Positions 9,838 to 31,356 of a stretch of 64,000 nucleotides of DNA are shown in pieces (position 1 is the first letter of the stretch; the number at the start of each line of letters is the position of its first letter). Where the stretch lies: the NCBI GenBank assembly GCA_010645155.1, contig CM021316.1, positions 2,649,249 to 2,713,248 of the forward strand. Reading direction: 5' to 3'. The translations under genes were made by a program, and so were the position numbers. The notes beneath the pieces were generated by a model that was not told the DNA's origin, ran no database searches, and saw only the letters and a program-made list of their open reading frames with translations. This stretch comes from Tigriopus japonicus (lineage: Eukaryota > Arthropoda > Copepoda > Harpacticoida > Harpacticidae).

Positions 9838-11007
9838 TTAAGCATCGGGCGAACCGTCATCATCCTGAGGTTCGTCTTCGGATTTCTGTAAGGGGGCGTT
9901 TCTTCGTCTTTTGGGTCGTCCTGGACTACTTCTGGGTTGCGGACTCTCGCGTTTAGCCCCTCTTCCGGCTTTGGAACCTCGTTTGGTGGGCGTTGACCGG
10001 CCTCGAGTTTGTCTTTTGGGCTCTTCTTCTTCTTTCATCTCGATGTCGTCGTCACCCGTTTCGGGTTCAGGTTCAGGTTCGAGCACGGGCTGATTGACGG
10101 GTTCGGCTTTGACCTCGGGTTTGACCTCCGGGGTCATTTCGGTCGAGTTGGATGAGGCATTGAGTTTCTCTTGAGCCTCCTTGAGTTGTTGTTGGAGGAA
10201 ACAGATGGTACTTTGCATGCCTTCCATATCGGTGTCCAATTCGGCCACAAATTCCTCCATTTCTTGCTCGTTCTTTTTCATGGCTTGACAGAGGGTCTTT
10301 TGCATGGCCAATTCGGACTCCAATTTCGAGAGTCGTCCACTGGAGATCATTTTGCCGATATCCTCGTTTTCTTGAAGCAATTGTCGACATTTAGACATTA
10401 AACGCTTGCCCGTGACAGAATCGGGCGTGAATTTCCAAGCCGTCAATTCTTCTTGCGTTTCCTGCATCTTTTTCTTGGCCTCGACCAATTCTTGGCGAAG
10501 CCGTCGCATGATCAAATTGGTGGCCGGATCCACCAAAGTGGCCTTCATGGCCTCCGTAGAAGGCGCTTGAGCGGCCTTGAGCTCATGAATCTGCGCCGAA
10601 AGGATCTGAATCTCGCGTTCCTTGGCCGATAATCGCATAATGAGGACATTTTCTCGGTTAGAATGCGATTCGGCGGTTCCACCCGAGGCTTCTAATTTGA
10701 GTTCGAGATCGCGCAGAGCGTGTTCGTCGTTTTGCCGGGCTTGCTCGAGCTGTTGAATGTATTTGCGTTGCTCTCGCCACGCCTCTTTGAGTTGTTCCGG
10801 GGTGAGCGTGTCCAGATCGGCCTCGGTCACGGAGGAAGCGGTCGTGAAGTTAGTTTTTGAGACTATGGATTGGGATTCGTCGGCGGTTAACGGAGCACCC
10901 GCCGTGGTGGAAGGAGTCTCTTCGGCGTTGTCGCGGTCGCGCGTGGAGGACGCCGAATCGGGTTGGAGGGCGTCCTCCGTGACATTGCCGGGGGCGATTT
11001 CGGTCAT
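9838..11007 (-). CDS. WTAP: WTAP / Fl(2)d, regulatory subunit of the m6A RNA methyltransferase complex
   Basis: WTAP is the coiled-coil scaffold that recruits METTL3-METTL14 to nuclear speckles for m6A writing and, in flies, is needed for Sxl splicing. The 389-residue product is one uninterrupted exon. The diagnostic block is present: LTPEQLKEAWREQRKYIQQL, then ENVLIMRLSAKEREIQILSA, VDPATNLIMRRLRQEL, ELTAWKFTPDSVTGKRLMSK, LQENEDIGKMISSGRLSKLE and DMEGMQSTICFLQQQLKEAQ, all within a long coiled coil (about residues 70-285). The N-terminal ~55 residues are acidic and Ser/Thr-rich. The C-terminal ~100 residues are low-complexity: an acidic stretch, then a Lys/Arg/Ser/Pro run with KRGSKAGRGAKRESP and GRPKRRR, a likely nuclear signal. 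The tail differs from the Ser/Thr-rich tail of vertebrate WTAP. Confidence 0.95.
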   Translation of the reverse strand: MTEIAPGNVTEDALQPDSASSTRDRDNAEETPSTTAGAPLTADESQSIVSKTNFTTASSVTEADLDTLTPEQLKEAWREQRKYIQQLEQARQNDEHALRDLELKLEASGGTAESHSNRENVLIMRLSAKEREIQILSAQIHELKAAQAPSTEAMKATLVDPATNLIMRRLRQELVEAKKKMQETQEELTAWKFTPDSVTGKRLMSKCRQLLQENEDIGKMISSGRLSKLESELAMQKTLCQAMKKNEQEMEEFVAELDTDMEGMQSTICFLQQQLKEAQEKLNASSNSTEMTPEVKPEVKAEPVNQPVLEPEPEPETGDDDIEMKEEEEPKRQTRGRSTPTKRGSKAGRGAKRESPQPRSSPGRPKRRRNAPLQKSEDEPQDDDGSPDA

Positions 11008-13742
11008 GTTGGACTTTTGACTTTTTACGGGTCTCTTGGCGATGGATTGTTTGTTTTGATTTTGGATTTCCGTGGCGCAATTTTTTTCCGAATTTTCTCA
11101 CTCAACCTCAGAAGCGCACTGAGTTTTACCCCAAATGGTTGAAATTTCATCCAAAAGCTCGTTACAATTTGTACCTAAACTTCAAACACTATAGTTCTGC
11201 CTACTTTTTTGACCCATTTGGTGCATCCCAGGCTAATCACAAATTGGCCTGTGCGTTCTAGTCAAAAGTCAATAAATGTCTGTGATAATGAACTAGTCAT
11301 GATAGTCCAATAAATGTGCCAGGGGGCTTCACACCTTGAATCTTTTGATTATTTCTGCGTGCATTTCACGTTGTTTCACCATTTTAGCCATGTTCACATG
11401 GAGTAGGGCGGGCCTAAAAAATTATTTCATCTTTGGCTGTTTCAACTAGAATTCTCATGTACTTTTAGGACGTTGTAAGGTTTTCGATTTTTATTCTTGA
11501 CCATTGAAAGCCTTTTTTAATTAGCTTTCTTAACTTTCCACCGCCCTTCGCTCAGTTGCTGAGTTGGCACTGAAACTCGTTACTTTCAAACTATCACTAC
11601 GTGAGAATCAATAATAATTCCATTGTGAACCAGAATTTTTTATCCTAGTGTCCATTTTCTTACTGTAGAATTTTTTGATTTTATTACTTTTATTCTTTCC
11701 AAAAGGCTATCAAACAAAAAAGTAAACAGCAACAACGAAAAGTACTAGTGGAATCTTAACAACCTGAGTAACGGGGACTGAAACTCTCAGACTACCAAGT
11801 CTCTCCTTAGTTCCTAAATTCTAGTATAATAATGCTAAATAATATATAGTTAAAGCATAATTTAACATTTTGACAAATGCAAGAAAAATGCTTGAGCAAG
11901 GCCAACCTTGATTTTTAGACTTTTTTTTATCAAAGGACGTTGATTTCCAATCTAAATTACCATTGTCTTTGAAAACATTGTTACCAATGATACCATTTGT
12001 TTCAGTGTAGTTTTCTGCAGTTAAAATTAAACGGAAAAATCCAAATTTCGTTCTCTTTGGAAGGTGAGACAAAAATCTCCAATTTTTATGCTAGAGCTTG
12101 CTTGTTATCAAGTGAAAATGTAATTGTAATTGAAAAATATTAACTGCATTGGCTACCATCTAATTTGTCAATTACATTAGATCTCAAATGTACGATATTT
12201 TTTCCCGTAATTGCAAGTTCACGATTATAGTTGCATGAATGTTTATTGTAACTCATGAACACAGGGAAAAATGTGATATAAAATATAATTTGGCGGTTAT
12301 ATCAATAGTAAGCTAAATTGTAAAGTCGTTATTAATAAACGACAAAAATTGTGAAATTGCAATAGTTTTTGCTTGATTTGTTTCTGTTTTTTCAAAAAAA
12401 AATACTTCCAATAACGCCATTCATCTCAATAATTTCATAAAGCAGATCTGATCTGATCGAACTTTTCTAATCTCATTGAGATTATGTGGTGGAAGTCAAG
12501 ATTTACTGAGCTTCGAGTATGTTCTTGAATTAGTTACCACTTCTCTCTTCTTGAAGAGATTATTGCAGCTATGGCTTGCGCGAGGTGATTTTCAACATTT
12601 TCGTCATTCTAACTGATCAATTTGTTCGTTACTGTCCCTGATCACAATGATCACTAATGTTTGGCTAGAATTTGGTCGTGGAAGGTAATCTCGTGCATTC
12701 CACGCGTGGTTCCTGAAACGGAGCTTCTTATCATCTGCATCGAGTCGACGAATAGAAAATTATTACAGCGTGACCAATTATTCTCTATTACTATTACATT
12801 GACAGCCCAGTGTTTTAGTTTCATAAGTGATATTAAGCCGTTAAGAAACATTAACAAAAACAGCAGCTGTTGTATTCATTGAATTCATTGACTGAATTAT
12901 ACAACTAACACGATCGACTCGTTGGGTTTTTATAACTCAAGAATTTGACGGGTTTCAAATTGGGATCAAGGCACCTTGAAGGCAAAAGTGCTGGCGTGTC
13001 GAAACCCCAGGCTTGATGCCGACCAGTCCGACTACGGTTCAGGGTGATTGGAAAAAGCACCAACTTCTCACAGTGAGCATTTTAATTCCCCGTGTATATT
13101 GGCAAATTTGAAAGACCTTTGTCGCAATACAAATCAAAAATGCATCATAATCAAAGTTGACTCCCATAAAAGCCTTTCAAATGGTTCAAGTAGTAGTAAA
13201 AATCACAAGCATCTCACCATTCTTCCGCATTGTTCATTTTCTTACTCGTCACCCCAAAAGTAATCTCATTGCTCTTTGAAATTCAGCCCATGCCCAGCAA
13301 ACATAATAAAATACAATTTCATCCTCCTTTTTCCAACAAAAAGGTCTCTTTATCACGTCCTTAGAATCAAATCTTCTAAATCTTCACTATCACTATAATT
13401 CCTCAAAAAGCCCATCAGCCTGTCCGGGTTATCTGCCGAGCCAGTCCGACTGGTGCTTTCTCGGCCGTTCCTTTGTACTTCGACGTCCTTCTGTACTGTT
13501 CCGCCTGTCTCCCGACCAACGGAGGATTGATTCTTGGCCGCTGACTCCCTTTTTCTTATACGACTCCCTTACCACGAACTCCTAAGTACAGTCTGATCGC
13601 TTAGAAACGGAAGAAGAGCTCTCTGATTGAATCTTCTCTTTTCGGGGTTAAAAGAAAAAGCACGCGGATTGCGTCGTCCACCATTAATTATCGTGTTATT
13701 ATTATCGTTGTGATTGCGAAGAGAGGCTAACCTAAATTCCCC
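11008..13742. other. Intergenic region and OGT upstream sequence
   Basis: The stretch from about 11100 to 12900 is AT-rich with frequent stops and no convincing exon. From about 13350 to 13742 the sequence becomes more GC-balanced and pyrimidine-rich; this is the probable promoter and 5' UTR of OGT. No RNA gene or mobile element was recognised. Confidence 0.45.
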
Positions 13743-24196
<10,454 letters not shown>

Positions 24197-25340
24197 ATAT
24201 TTTGGAGACCCATACCTGGATCTCCCTGTCCGTTTATATCAGATATCATCACCGGTTCCCACCCCTCACCCTCCCTTAAATGAAGATTCATTCAGAGTTA
24301 AAGCGTTGTATCATACACGATCTTGCGGAAAGCCCTCTTTTTTCCCCCTTTCATGTCTTGTACTGTTCCCTCTTGTAAGTGGGCGTGCCCGGTTTTGGGT
24401 GTAGAATGCTTTCTGTTTTTCGAGAAGAAAAAAAAAGTAATGTGGCCAATTTAGAAGTGAACGAAAGGATTATTCAAAGTGCACTCGGGAATTTCCTGAG
24501 CCAATTTGTGCTTTCCATTATGATGTAAATAGAAATTTCTCTTCAAAGTCTTCTTCAGAATACGATATATTGTAAAAGAAGAGGATTTTTTCAACCTCGT
24601 CTACCCAATTTCGCTCCAAATTCCTCGTGATGTTTTTCACTGCTGAAAACCCCCAAGAGACGACGAAATCCTAGCCACTTTGGTGTACTAGCGCTCATCA
24701 TGCTTAGCTTTGATTCATCATTGTCCATGAAACGCGAATAAAATATAATTTTTCACAACTAGTTTCTGCTCAACTTTCTTTGAGCATGAATTTCTTAGAA
24801 AATTTTGAAGACTGAGGAAAAGGGACTTCGATGATTTCGATGATTGAACAAACATTTTGTAGTTCGTCTTTTCTGTCAAGTTTATTATACGGCAATCCTC
24901 TTTCAAGTAAATTGTATTTCAGAACTATTTTGTTCATTTGAAAACGTTAGAAGATAATGAAATGAGATCTCAACTTAATTTTAATTTGAAAGTTTAATGA
25001 ACGGATATTTCTCAGGTCCTGGATAAGCGAATGCGTGTTTTCACCAGAAACTGGACATAAGAGAGAAAGATTACAAATGGTTATGTTAAAAGTTGGAAAG
25101 AGGCAGAGAAGGAGGAATAGAAAACATGAGTCACACATTTTCCTTTCTAACTTAATACTAAGTACTAAACTTTGTCTGAGAACGGGCGATGAAAGAGGTC
25201 AAAATTATAGTCGACATTGATCGAGCAGAGAAGGGATTTTGTTAAATATCGATCTTTTTTCGAATTGCTGACTCAATTATGAGAAGTACATATGTATTTA
25301 GGCAAACAAAACAATCTCGAAGTTGGCAAGGAGTGGTGTC
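24197..25340. other. OGT 3' UTR and following intergenic sequence
   Basis: AT-rich non-coding sequence. The first ~550 bp is probably OGT 3' UTR. No ORF here has family features or splice support. Confidence 0.5.
24737..24742 (+). terminator. Candidate OGT polyadenylation signal AATAAA
   Basis: The first clear AATAAA after the OGT stop lies about 540 bp downstream, giving a plausible 3' UTR length. No other strong signal precedes it. Confidence 0.35.
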
Positions 25341-25342
25341 AT

Positions 25343-25538
25343 AGGTCGGTTGTTGAGGTAGTTTTGAAGTGTAGTAAAAGCATATCTAGAAGCATAGAAG
25401 AAACACAAAAGAAGCATATGAGATGGAGTAAAAATAGCCATGCTCGATAGAGTATGGTTACTTCTATTTCGCTTCATATGCTTCTTTCATGCTTCTAGAT
25501 ATGCTTCTACTATACTTCGACACCTCAACAACCGACCT
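25343..25538. repeat. Long imperfect inverted repeat (~96-bp arms) able to form a hairpin
   Basis: The left end AGGTCGGTTGTTGAGGT at 25343 is the exact reverse complement of the right end at 25522-25538. Inward the arms stay complementary over AAGCATATCTAGAAGCAT and GAAGCATATGA, with small indels and mismatches. The middle (about 25442-25453) is a short loop. It could be a foldback/MITE element or a transcribed hairpin. It lies just before the LINE remnant. No direct target duplication was clear. Confidence 0.75.
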
Positions 25539-25599
25539 CATATTTTAGTGTGAGTAAGAGTTGTACTCTTTTTGTAAACTGCCCTCGTGTTAGGGTTGG

Positions 25600-26335
25600 A
25601 TTAGGGGCCACTTGTTGGTAGTTCATGATCGAAGGCATCTTTCATTAATTGAAGCACTTTTTAGAAACGCAAGTCTGGAAGTTTCAGCACGTTTGTTTTA
25701 CTAAATAGTGCATCTGTATGAGACAACCAATTGGCATTATTTACCCATCTTATAGCCCGTTTCTGAAAAAGACTAAATTTGGTGCTCTGGGCGTAAAATT
25801 GAATACTATACTGCAAAACACTTTTGATTAGGCTATGATATAGTTGCTTTTTAACTGAGATTGGTACAGACTTGCGCATTCTGTTTCAACTAAAAAGAAT
25901 TCTTCGAAGTTTATTAGAGATGTACTCAATGTGTGAATGCCAATTCAATCTATTGTCCAGTTGCATACCTAAAAACTTTATTGACTTGTTGTTTGAAGCA
26001 CGTCCACCCACCTCCGATAAAGGACGTTTGTCAATAAGAATTTTAAAATTTAAAGAAATATTGGTGTGGTTTATTGCCATGAATTTAGTTTTTTATAGAT
26101 ATTTAAAGTTAATTTGTTCATTTGAAGCCATTGGAGAATGTTTTGTAGCTAGGAGTTTGCCTTTTCCTCAAGTTTATATGGTTCACTTTCAAAACACTGG
26201 AGAGTTGTGTCATCTGCAAACATTGTGCCTTTCAAATTGTTATGACGTGGCATATCATTGATATATATTAGAAACAGAAGTGGTCCAAGAATGCTTCCTT
26301 GGAGGACTACACATTCCACTCCACCACACACGGCG
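25600..26335 (-). pseudogene. Degenerate non-LTR retrotransposon (LINE) reverse transcriptase fragment
   Basis: Three consecutive minus-strand pieces, in different frames, belong to one reverse transcriptase. The first (26331-26149) has the LINE motif [19 protein letters not shown] and the catalytic FADD box (usual YADD/FADD). The second (26080-25886) has KSIKFLGMQLDNRLNWHSHI, the thumb-region motif of Jockey/CR1/RTE-like elements. The third (25879-25661) is the downstream region with VKKQLYHSLIKSVLQY and RAIRWVNNANWLSHTDALF. An in-frame TAG and at least two frame changes separate the pieces, so it is dead. The endonuclease half and the upstream palm motifs are missing. It is 5'-truncated, as LINE copies often are. 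Confidence 0.88.
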
Positions 26336-28251
26336 ATGCCGTTTTCGAAATGGAAATGTACCCATCCGGACTAACACCCCACCCTACAATGCTAGCCGGA
26401 AAATTGATGCATTGATTTGCAATTTGAGCGCTTATTTGCTTTTTATTCATTTTGGAGCCTTCTGGTGAAAATTGAGCCGGAAAAAACGCGATTTTCATAG
26501 GTGATTTAAAGATTAAAAAAACGGTTTATTTAGAGATAAGATTTAGAACTAAATGCAAAAAAGAGCTCTCGCCATTTTGTATTTTTGGTTTGATTTTTTT
26601 GTTTATATACAATTTCCGAAAATGTGGTACCTTGACCTTGAAAGTCAGTTCTGACGTGAAGAGCCAATACGCTTTTTAATACCTGACGGATGCCAGAAAG
26701 GGAGATTTTTTAGCTTAGGAAGGGTAGTCTTTCTTACTAAATTATGGTTCGAAAATTCAAATTGCCAAAAATCATAGTTTCGGAAATGAATAGTGAAAGA
26801 ACAAAATTTGTGGATATGCTTCAGCTAGGATAACAGGAATTGTTCTTGAGATATCCCAAAATGAGGAATTGATATTAGTTTGGTTACGTGTCTCTTTTCC
26901 GTAGCTTTTTCACATCCAAAGGCTGACGGCCTTGTTTGATTGCAATCTGAAAGAAAATTAAAGGATTGCCAGGTTTTTACAACGATTTTCAATGGACTTT
27001 CCAACGAAATTATAAGAAAAAAGGAACCACAATTTCTTTCTTCTTTTAGTTTAATTTAAAGTAACGTTTTAATGGAAAAATGTTGCAAATGATTTTACGA
27101 CCCAAAAAGAAATCTTTTCTGGCCGCATCCAAATGCAACTCTTGTAGTTATTAAGTTTGCCTTTTATACATATTTGTATATTTTTGACTCTACTTATCTC
27201 AGAAAACATTCAATAAAATTTGATTGAGAAATGATATAGCCAAACTTTCATATTGTAATGGTTCTAACAATCTTCACTCTCCCAGATTTATTTTCACAAA
27301 CACCATTTGAATTTTCCCCGCCAAGTTCAAGGCGGGAAAATTTAGCATCAATCTCAGTGCTGCCAAGTGGCAAATTTAACCGTCAATTTTTCGTCAAATC
27401 TCATTATGGTAAATTCAGTTGCAATGGGGACTTACAAATATTAAATGGTAGTGAAGGAAGAAAGTGGCAATAACACAAAAAGATGAGAGAACAAAAAAGA
27501 GAGAAAGTTTCGACGTAAGCCTGCAGAATGTGGCATTTTGAGTTTTTTTCCAATGGCCAGTAGTCAGCCACAAAGGGCAGTTTTTTCCAATGTGTTTTAG
27601 AAAGGCTAAATTAAAAACTTCCGGACAAATCAATAAAAATGTCGGGATTTTAGGGCTGAAAATACAAACAACCGCCTTAGCCTAAAAGTAATGATGGACC
27701 AAACGGGCTCGAAACACAAAAAAAACCCCGGCAGTTTTGGTTGGAAAAGGTTTTAACGCGACACCAAAGTTAGCAGACTAAAAAGTTATGTTTATATATA
27801 GTTGTTCTAAAAATTAATACTATCCATGCATTTGAAAGAGGGAAAAAGAATAAGCATCGAAAAAATATGTTTCTGAAGTTTATAGACAGAAAAATATCTG
27901 CCCTTTATCTCTCAAATTCTATTCTTTACTATGCATGTCTACTTTTGGTTTCGGCAAGTATAACTGAAACTGAAACCAGAACCAAAAATTCGGCCGGAAG
28001 CGTTTTCGGTCCATCACTAGCTAAAACACTGGAAGCTTGGAGACATTATAATTTAGAAACCTTGTTGGCAACGCTGATCAATCAACCGGTTTAGTCTCAG
28101 GTTTCCAGTTTCCGCCATTTCTTCGAGTTTTGCGGTACACAGAAACAACCAACCTATCCGCCTCCTTCTTCGCCAAATCTGAACCTTTTACTCCTCGCAT
28201 CGACTTATCGTTGGTCAGTCAGTCACGCCCTCACCCACCCCATAGTGCCCG
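26336..28251. other. Intergenic AT-rich region before HORMAD
   Basis: No convincing exon or RNA gene. The last ~200 bp (from about 28080) is more GC-rich and probably holds the HORMAD promoter and 5' UTR. Confidence 0.45.
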
Positions 28252-29886
28252 ATGTCCACTGTCACGGCCCAGCCTCCCCCTTCAGTGGGCGTTGAATCCA
28301 AGTTGAAGACCACCAATTGGGGTCAGACCTTTCCCGTATCCATCCAGACTCGAGAAGCTAGTCTGAAATTGGTCAAGAAGTTACTGGCCGTGGGCGTGTC
28401 CACCGTGTTGTACTTGCGCTCCAATATTCCAGGTATTATTATTCACATTGACTTTTTCACTCCTTGATGATCAATTTAACCTTAAACTGAAGTCGAAGGA
28501 AACCGGTCACTCGTTTGTTACGTTTTTTTGAATGGGTGCGTTAGATTGGTCTCATTGATGTTTTTTTTTGATTACATTACTTGACAAATAGTTAACCTTT
28601 TTGTATTTGGTTCAATCACACAAAGTAAACGAATCTGTCCCTCACTTTTTCTGGAATCTCTTTCATCATGTTTGAAGAATTTTTTGAAATCATATCTGTG
28701 GACTTTGGAGTGTTTTTGAGATAAAACGAGTGAGACGAAATTGAACTTAGCCTGATATTTACGAGATTGAATTTCTAAGCTTAAGATTCGTGTAATTCTT
28801 TTGCGTTTGACCATTCCTTTAGAAACTGGTGAGAATATAGCTTTTATGATGCGGCTTTCACAATCTAATGTTTTTATTTGCGCAAACTTCACTTTGATTA
28901 GAGGGAGCTTTCAACAATTGCGATGTGGATGGCCTGAATGTGCGGATTTTGAACGCAGCTTCCGACAGCCGTCCGGCCAAGAAGATCACTACGTGGGTTC
29001 GAAGCGCCGTCGAAGCTATCGAGAAAGGTTATTTATCTCGGCTAACTTTGGGGATGTATAAAGAATCGCAACGCCCGGAAGACGCAGAGGAGACGTACAA
29101 TTTTGAGTTTGAATACGTGGGCTCGGACAAGAAGACCCCGCGGTTGGCTTTTGGTTCCAAGGCTGAACTTTTAGAGGAGGAGAACGCCATTTTTTCGGAC
29201 ACGCGTCGAATGTTGCGTCGGATTATTCTTCTCACTCAGGACCTGCCACCTCTGCCCTTGGGCATGTATTTGACCATTGTATTGACTTACAATGATGTAG
29301 CCCCCGTGGATTACAATCCTCCGGGTTATAAAACCGATAATCTTAACTTCAAGGTCGAAGAGGAAGCTCAACCTTCAATCTTAGGCACAGTAACCAGTCG
29401 ATTCCACAAGTTAAAAACCGTAGTTCATTCTCGAGGTTGGGTAGAAGGCGAATTACAGAGTTCCAGTCAAAAAAGCGTCGGTGTCAGTCAAAAACAACCT
29501 TTGGACACGCCCAAGTCATCTCAAGAAAGTGTTCCTCACACTCCTACTTCTCAAGTGGATACGCAATGTGAAACTCGACTAACTTCTTCGGTGAGATCAA
29601 GCTCTGAATTTTCATTTAAAAAAGCATGGTTTTTTTGCAGAGTTTCTATTTATAGGGATCGGATCCAGGGACCAAGAGCATCATATCCAATACGCAACCG
29701 TCTCAAGATTTGCGTCATCACGTTCAAGCTAACGGAGATCAAGAAGTTGTGACTGGGCAATCCCCTTGGGAGCCTGAATTAATGGGATCAGATGAACCTC
29801 AAACCCCGGTGAGGCCCTCGAAACGACCGCGTTTGGCGAGGTTTGTAACTAGTGAGGTAAAAGATGAACTCCCTCAGGATATGTAA
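28252..29886 (+). CDS. HORMAD: HORMA-domain meiotic chromosome-axis protein (HORMAD1/2, Hop1-like)
   Basis: HORMAD/Hop1 proteins sit on unsynapsed meiotic chromosome axes and promote double-strand breaks and homologue bias. Exons are 28252-28432, 28902-29590 and 29656-29886, all GT-AG and in phase, giving 366 residues. The HORMA domain covers about residues 24-235: SLKLVKKLLAVGVSTVLYLR matches the N-terminal helix of HORMAD1, followed by KITTWVRSAVEAIEKGYL, DLPPLPLGMYLTIVLTYND and VDYNPPGYK, the family's conserved safety-belt region. The tail (about 236-366) is Ser/Gln/Pro-rich with seven S/TQ sites between residues 249 and 307, and ends with a basic KRPRLARF patch. No zinc finger is present. 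An earlier AG at 29640 would put a stop in frame, so the AG at 29655 was chosen as the acceptor of exon 3. Confidence 0.92.
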
Positions 29887-30168
29887 TACCTCACATGCAC
29901 CAATTGGTCTCCTCACTCCGTTATATCAATATTAGATAGACATCCAGACATAAAAAATTGCTACTTGTCCACAATGAATTGAACGATCCGTTCGAGCAAT
30001 CAGATAACTCAAATGTTGAAGAAAATCAATTAATTGTATTTTATCGACCTTTCTCGTTCTAATCCATTTTGTGAGTCTCTTCTAAGAAATACAAAAAAGT
30101 GTAACGATTTGGCCCTCGGCTAGTTTTTTGGAAAAGACCAAATCTTTGTCATTTCTACTAAAGTTTGA

Positions 30169-30174
30169 AATAAA
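30169..30174 (+). terminator. Candidate HORMAD polyadenylation signal AATAAA
   Basis: AATAAA lies about 283 bp after the HORMAD stop codon; it is the first clear signal on this strand. Confidence 0.45.
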
Positions 30175-31290
30175 AGGTGCTAAAAGCATGTGAAAGCCAA
30201 TTTATTCAGTTGTTTCGGAGCTTGTAGTCCAAGATCTTCTGGGAATAATACGACTTTTTTGGTAATACTGTTTTTTAGAGATAGATTGAACTGGACTTTT
30301 TATGAAGAGAAGGGACATTTATTCTGAATCTCACTTTTATAGCTAGATCAAAGATACTTACGGAATAGATTGTTCCTTTCTTTTGTACAAAAAATATATC
30401 AGCAAACAATATTTTTTGAATTTGTTTTTCTCACCACTGGTTCACCAGCATCGATTATCTAATTTAATAAGGCCATTAATGTTTAAGGTTATTTGAATTT
30501 CTATGTTTTTTGAAACATTGAAAGTGTTTGAGCTTGAAACCTATCAAGACAGCATAAGGCCATTTCTTTATTTTGCTTGTCCTGGACTTCCTGGTCATCA
30601 AATCCGAAAAATTGAAATGAAGACATGAAGATTGATTAGCTTTCTTACTATCATCCACCGGGCACATTCCTTCTTTGCTTTAAGACTGAAAATTGGAAAA
30701 AAATGACGATCCCCCTTTGTTTCGGTTTTAAGCCCAAATTACGCCTAAATTCTCACTTAAAAACGTAATGGTGAGTGTGAGTGTAATACCTGTACAAGTG
30801 CTTCCTAAATCAGGTATCAAAACGGGTGACATCGAAAAAACGCTTCTTTATTTTTCTTATAACAAATCATTTGCAATGATGATACAAAACCATCTTGAGA
30901 CCTACTTTGAAAAAAAGAACGTCACAAACATGGCACCAGATAAGGAGCATAGAGGGCAATAATTTGCTTTTTTCCGCATAAATGGAGGAGACAGGAAAAA
31001 GAGGGAAAGAGAAGGATGGAAAACCGGATTTCTGAAGATAGGTTTCTTTCAACTTCCTCAGAGAGCTGAACCCAAGACTAGTAGTAAGTAATTGCTAAAA
31101 GCAATTTTGTGCAATGGGAGAGGGGGGGAAGGTTAGAATTATTAAAAACAATCATCAAATTTACAATTTTTTAGATCATCGACGTGTGTTGCAACGTCAA
31201 TCCACCATTTTCTATTGAAGGAGCATGTTGCTTGTGTTTTTTCTTCTTTCACAGCCAGGTTCTTGAGACAATTCTTATCCTGATGTTTTT

Positions 31291-31334
31291 GTAGTAGTAG
31301 TAGTATCGATTATAATAATTGTTGTTGTTGTTGT
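31291..31334. repeat. Adjacent (GTA)n and (GTT)n triplet microsatellites in the Shroom 3' region
   Basis: GTAGTAGTAGTAGTA (31291-31305) and GTTGTTGTTGTTGT (31321-31334) are separated by an AT-rich spacer. They lie just after the Shroom stop codon on the minus strand, so probably in its 3' UTR. Confidence 0.75.
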
Positions 31335-31356
31335 AATAGCAGTAGAAGTATTCTAT

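Larger units (their letters stand above)
29887..31356. other. Convergent intergenic region, HORMAD and Shroom 3' ends
   Basis: Between the stop codons of HORMAD (+) and Shroom (-). AT-rich with no coding signal. It contains a HORMAD polyadenylation signal and, near the right end, short triplet repeats. Confidence 0.5.

Noticed and set aside
29641..29655. Use of the stronger-looking AG at 29640 as the acceptor for HORMAD exon 3
   Set aside because: It gives an in-frame TAG within four codons, cutting the protein; the AG at 29655 keeps 76 more coding residues in frame.
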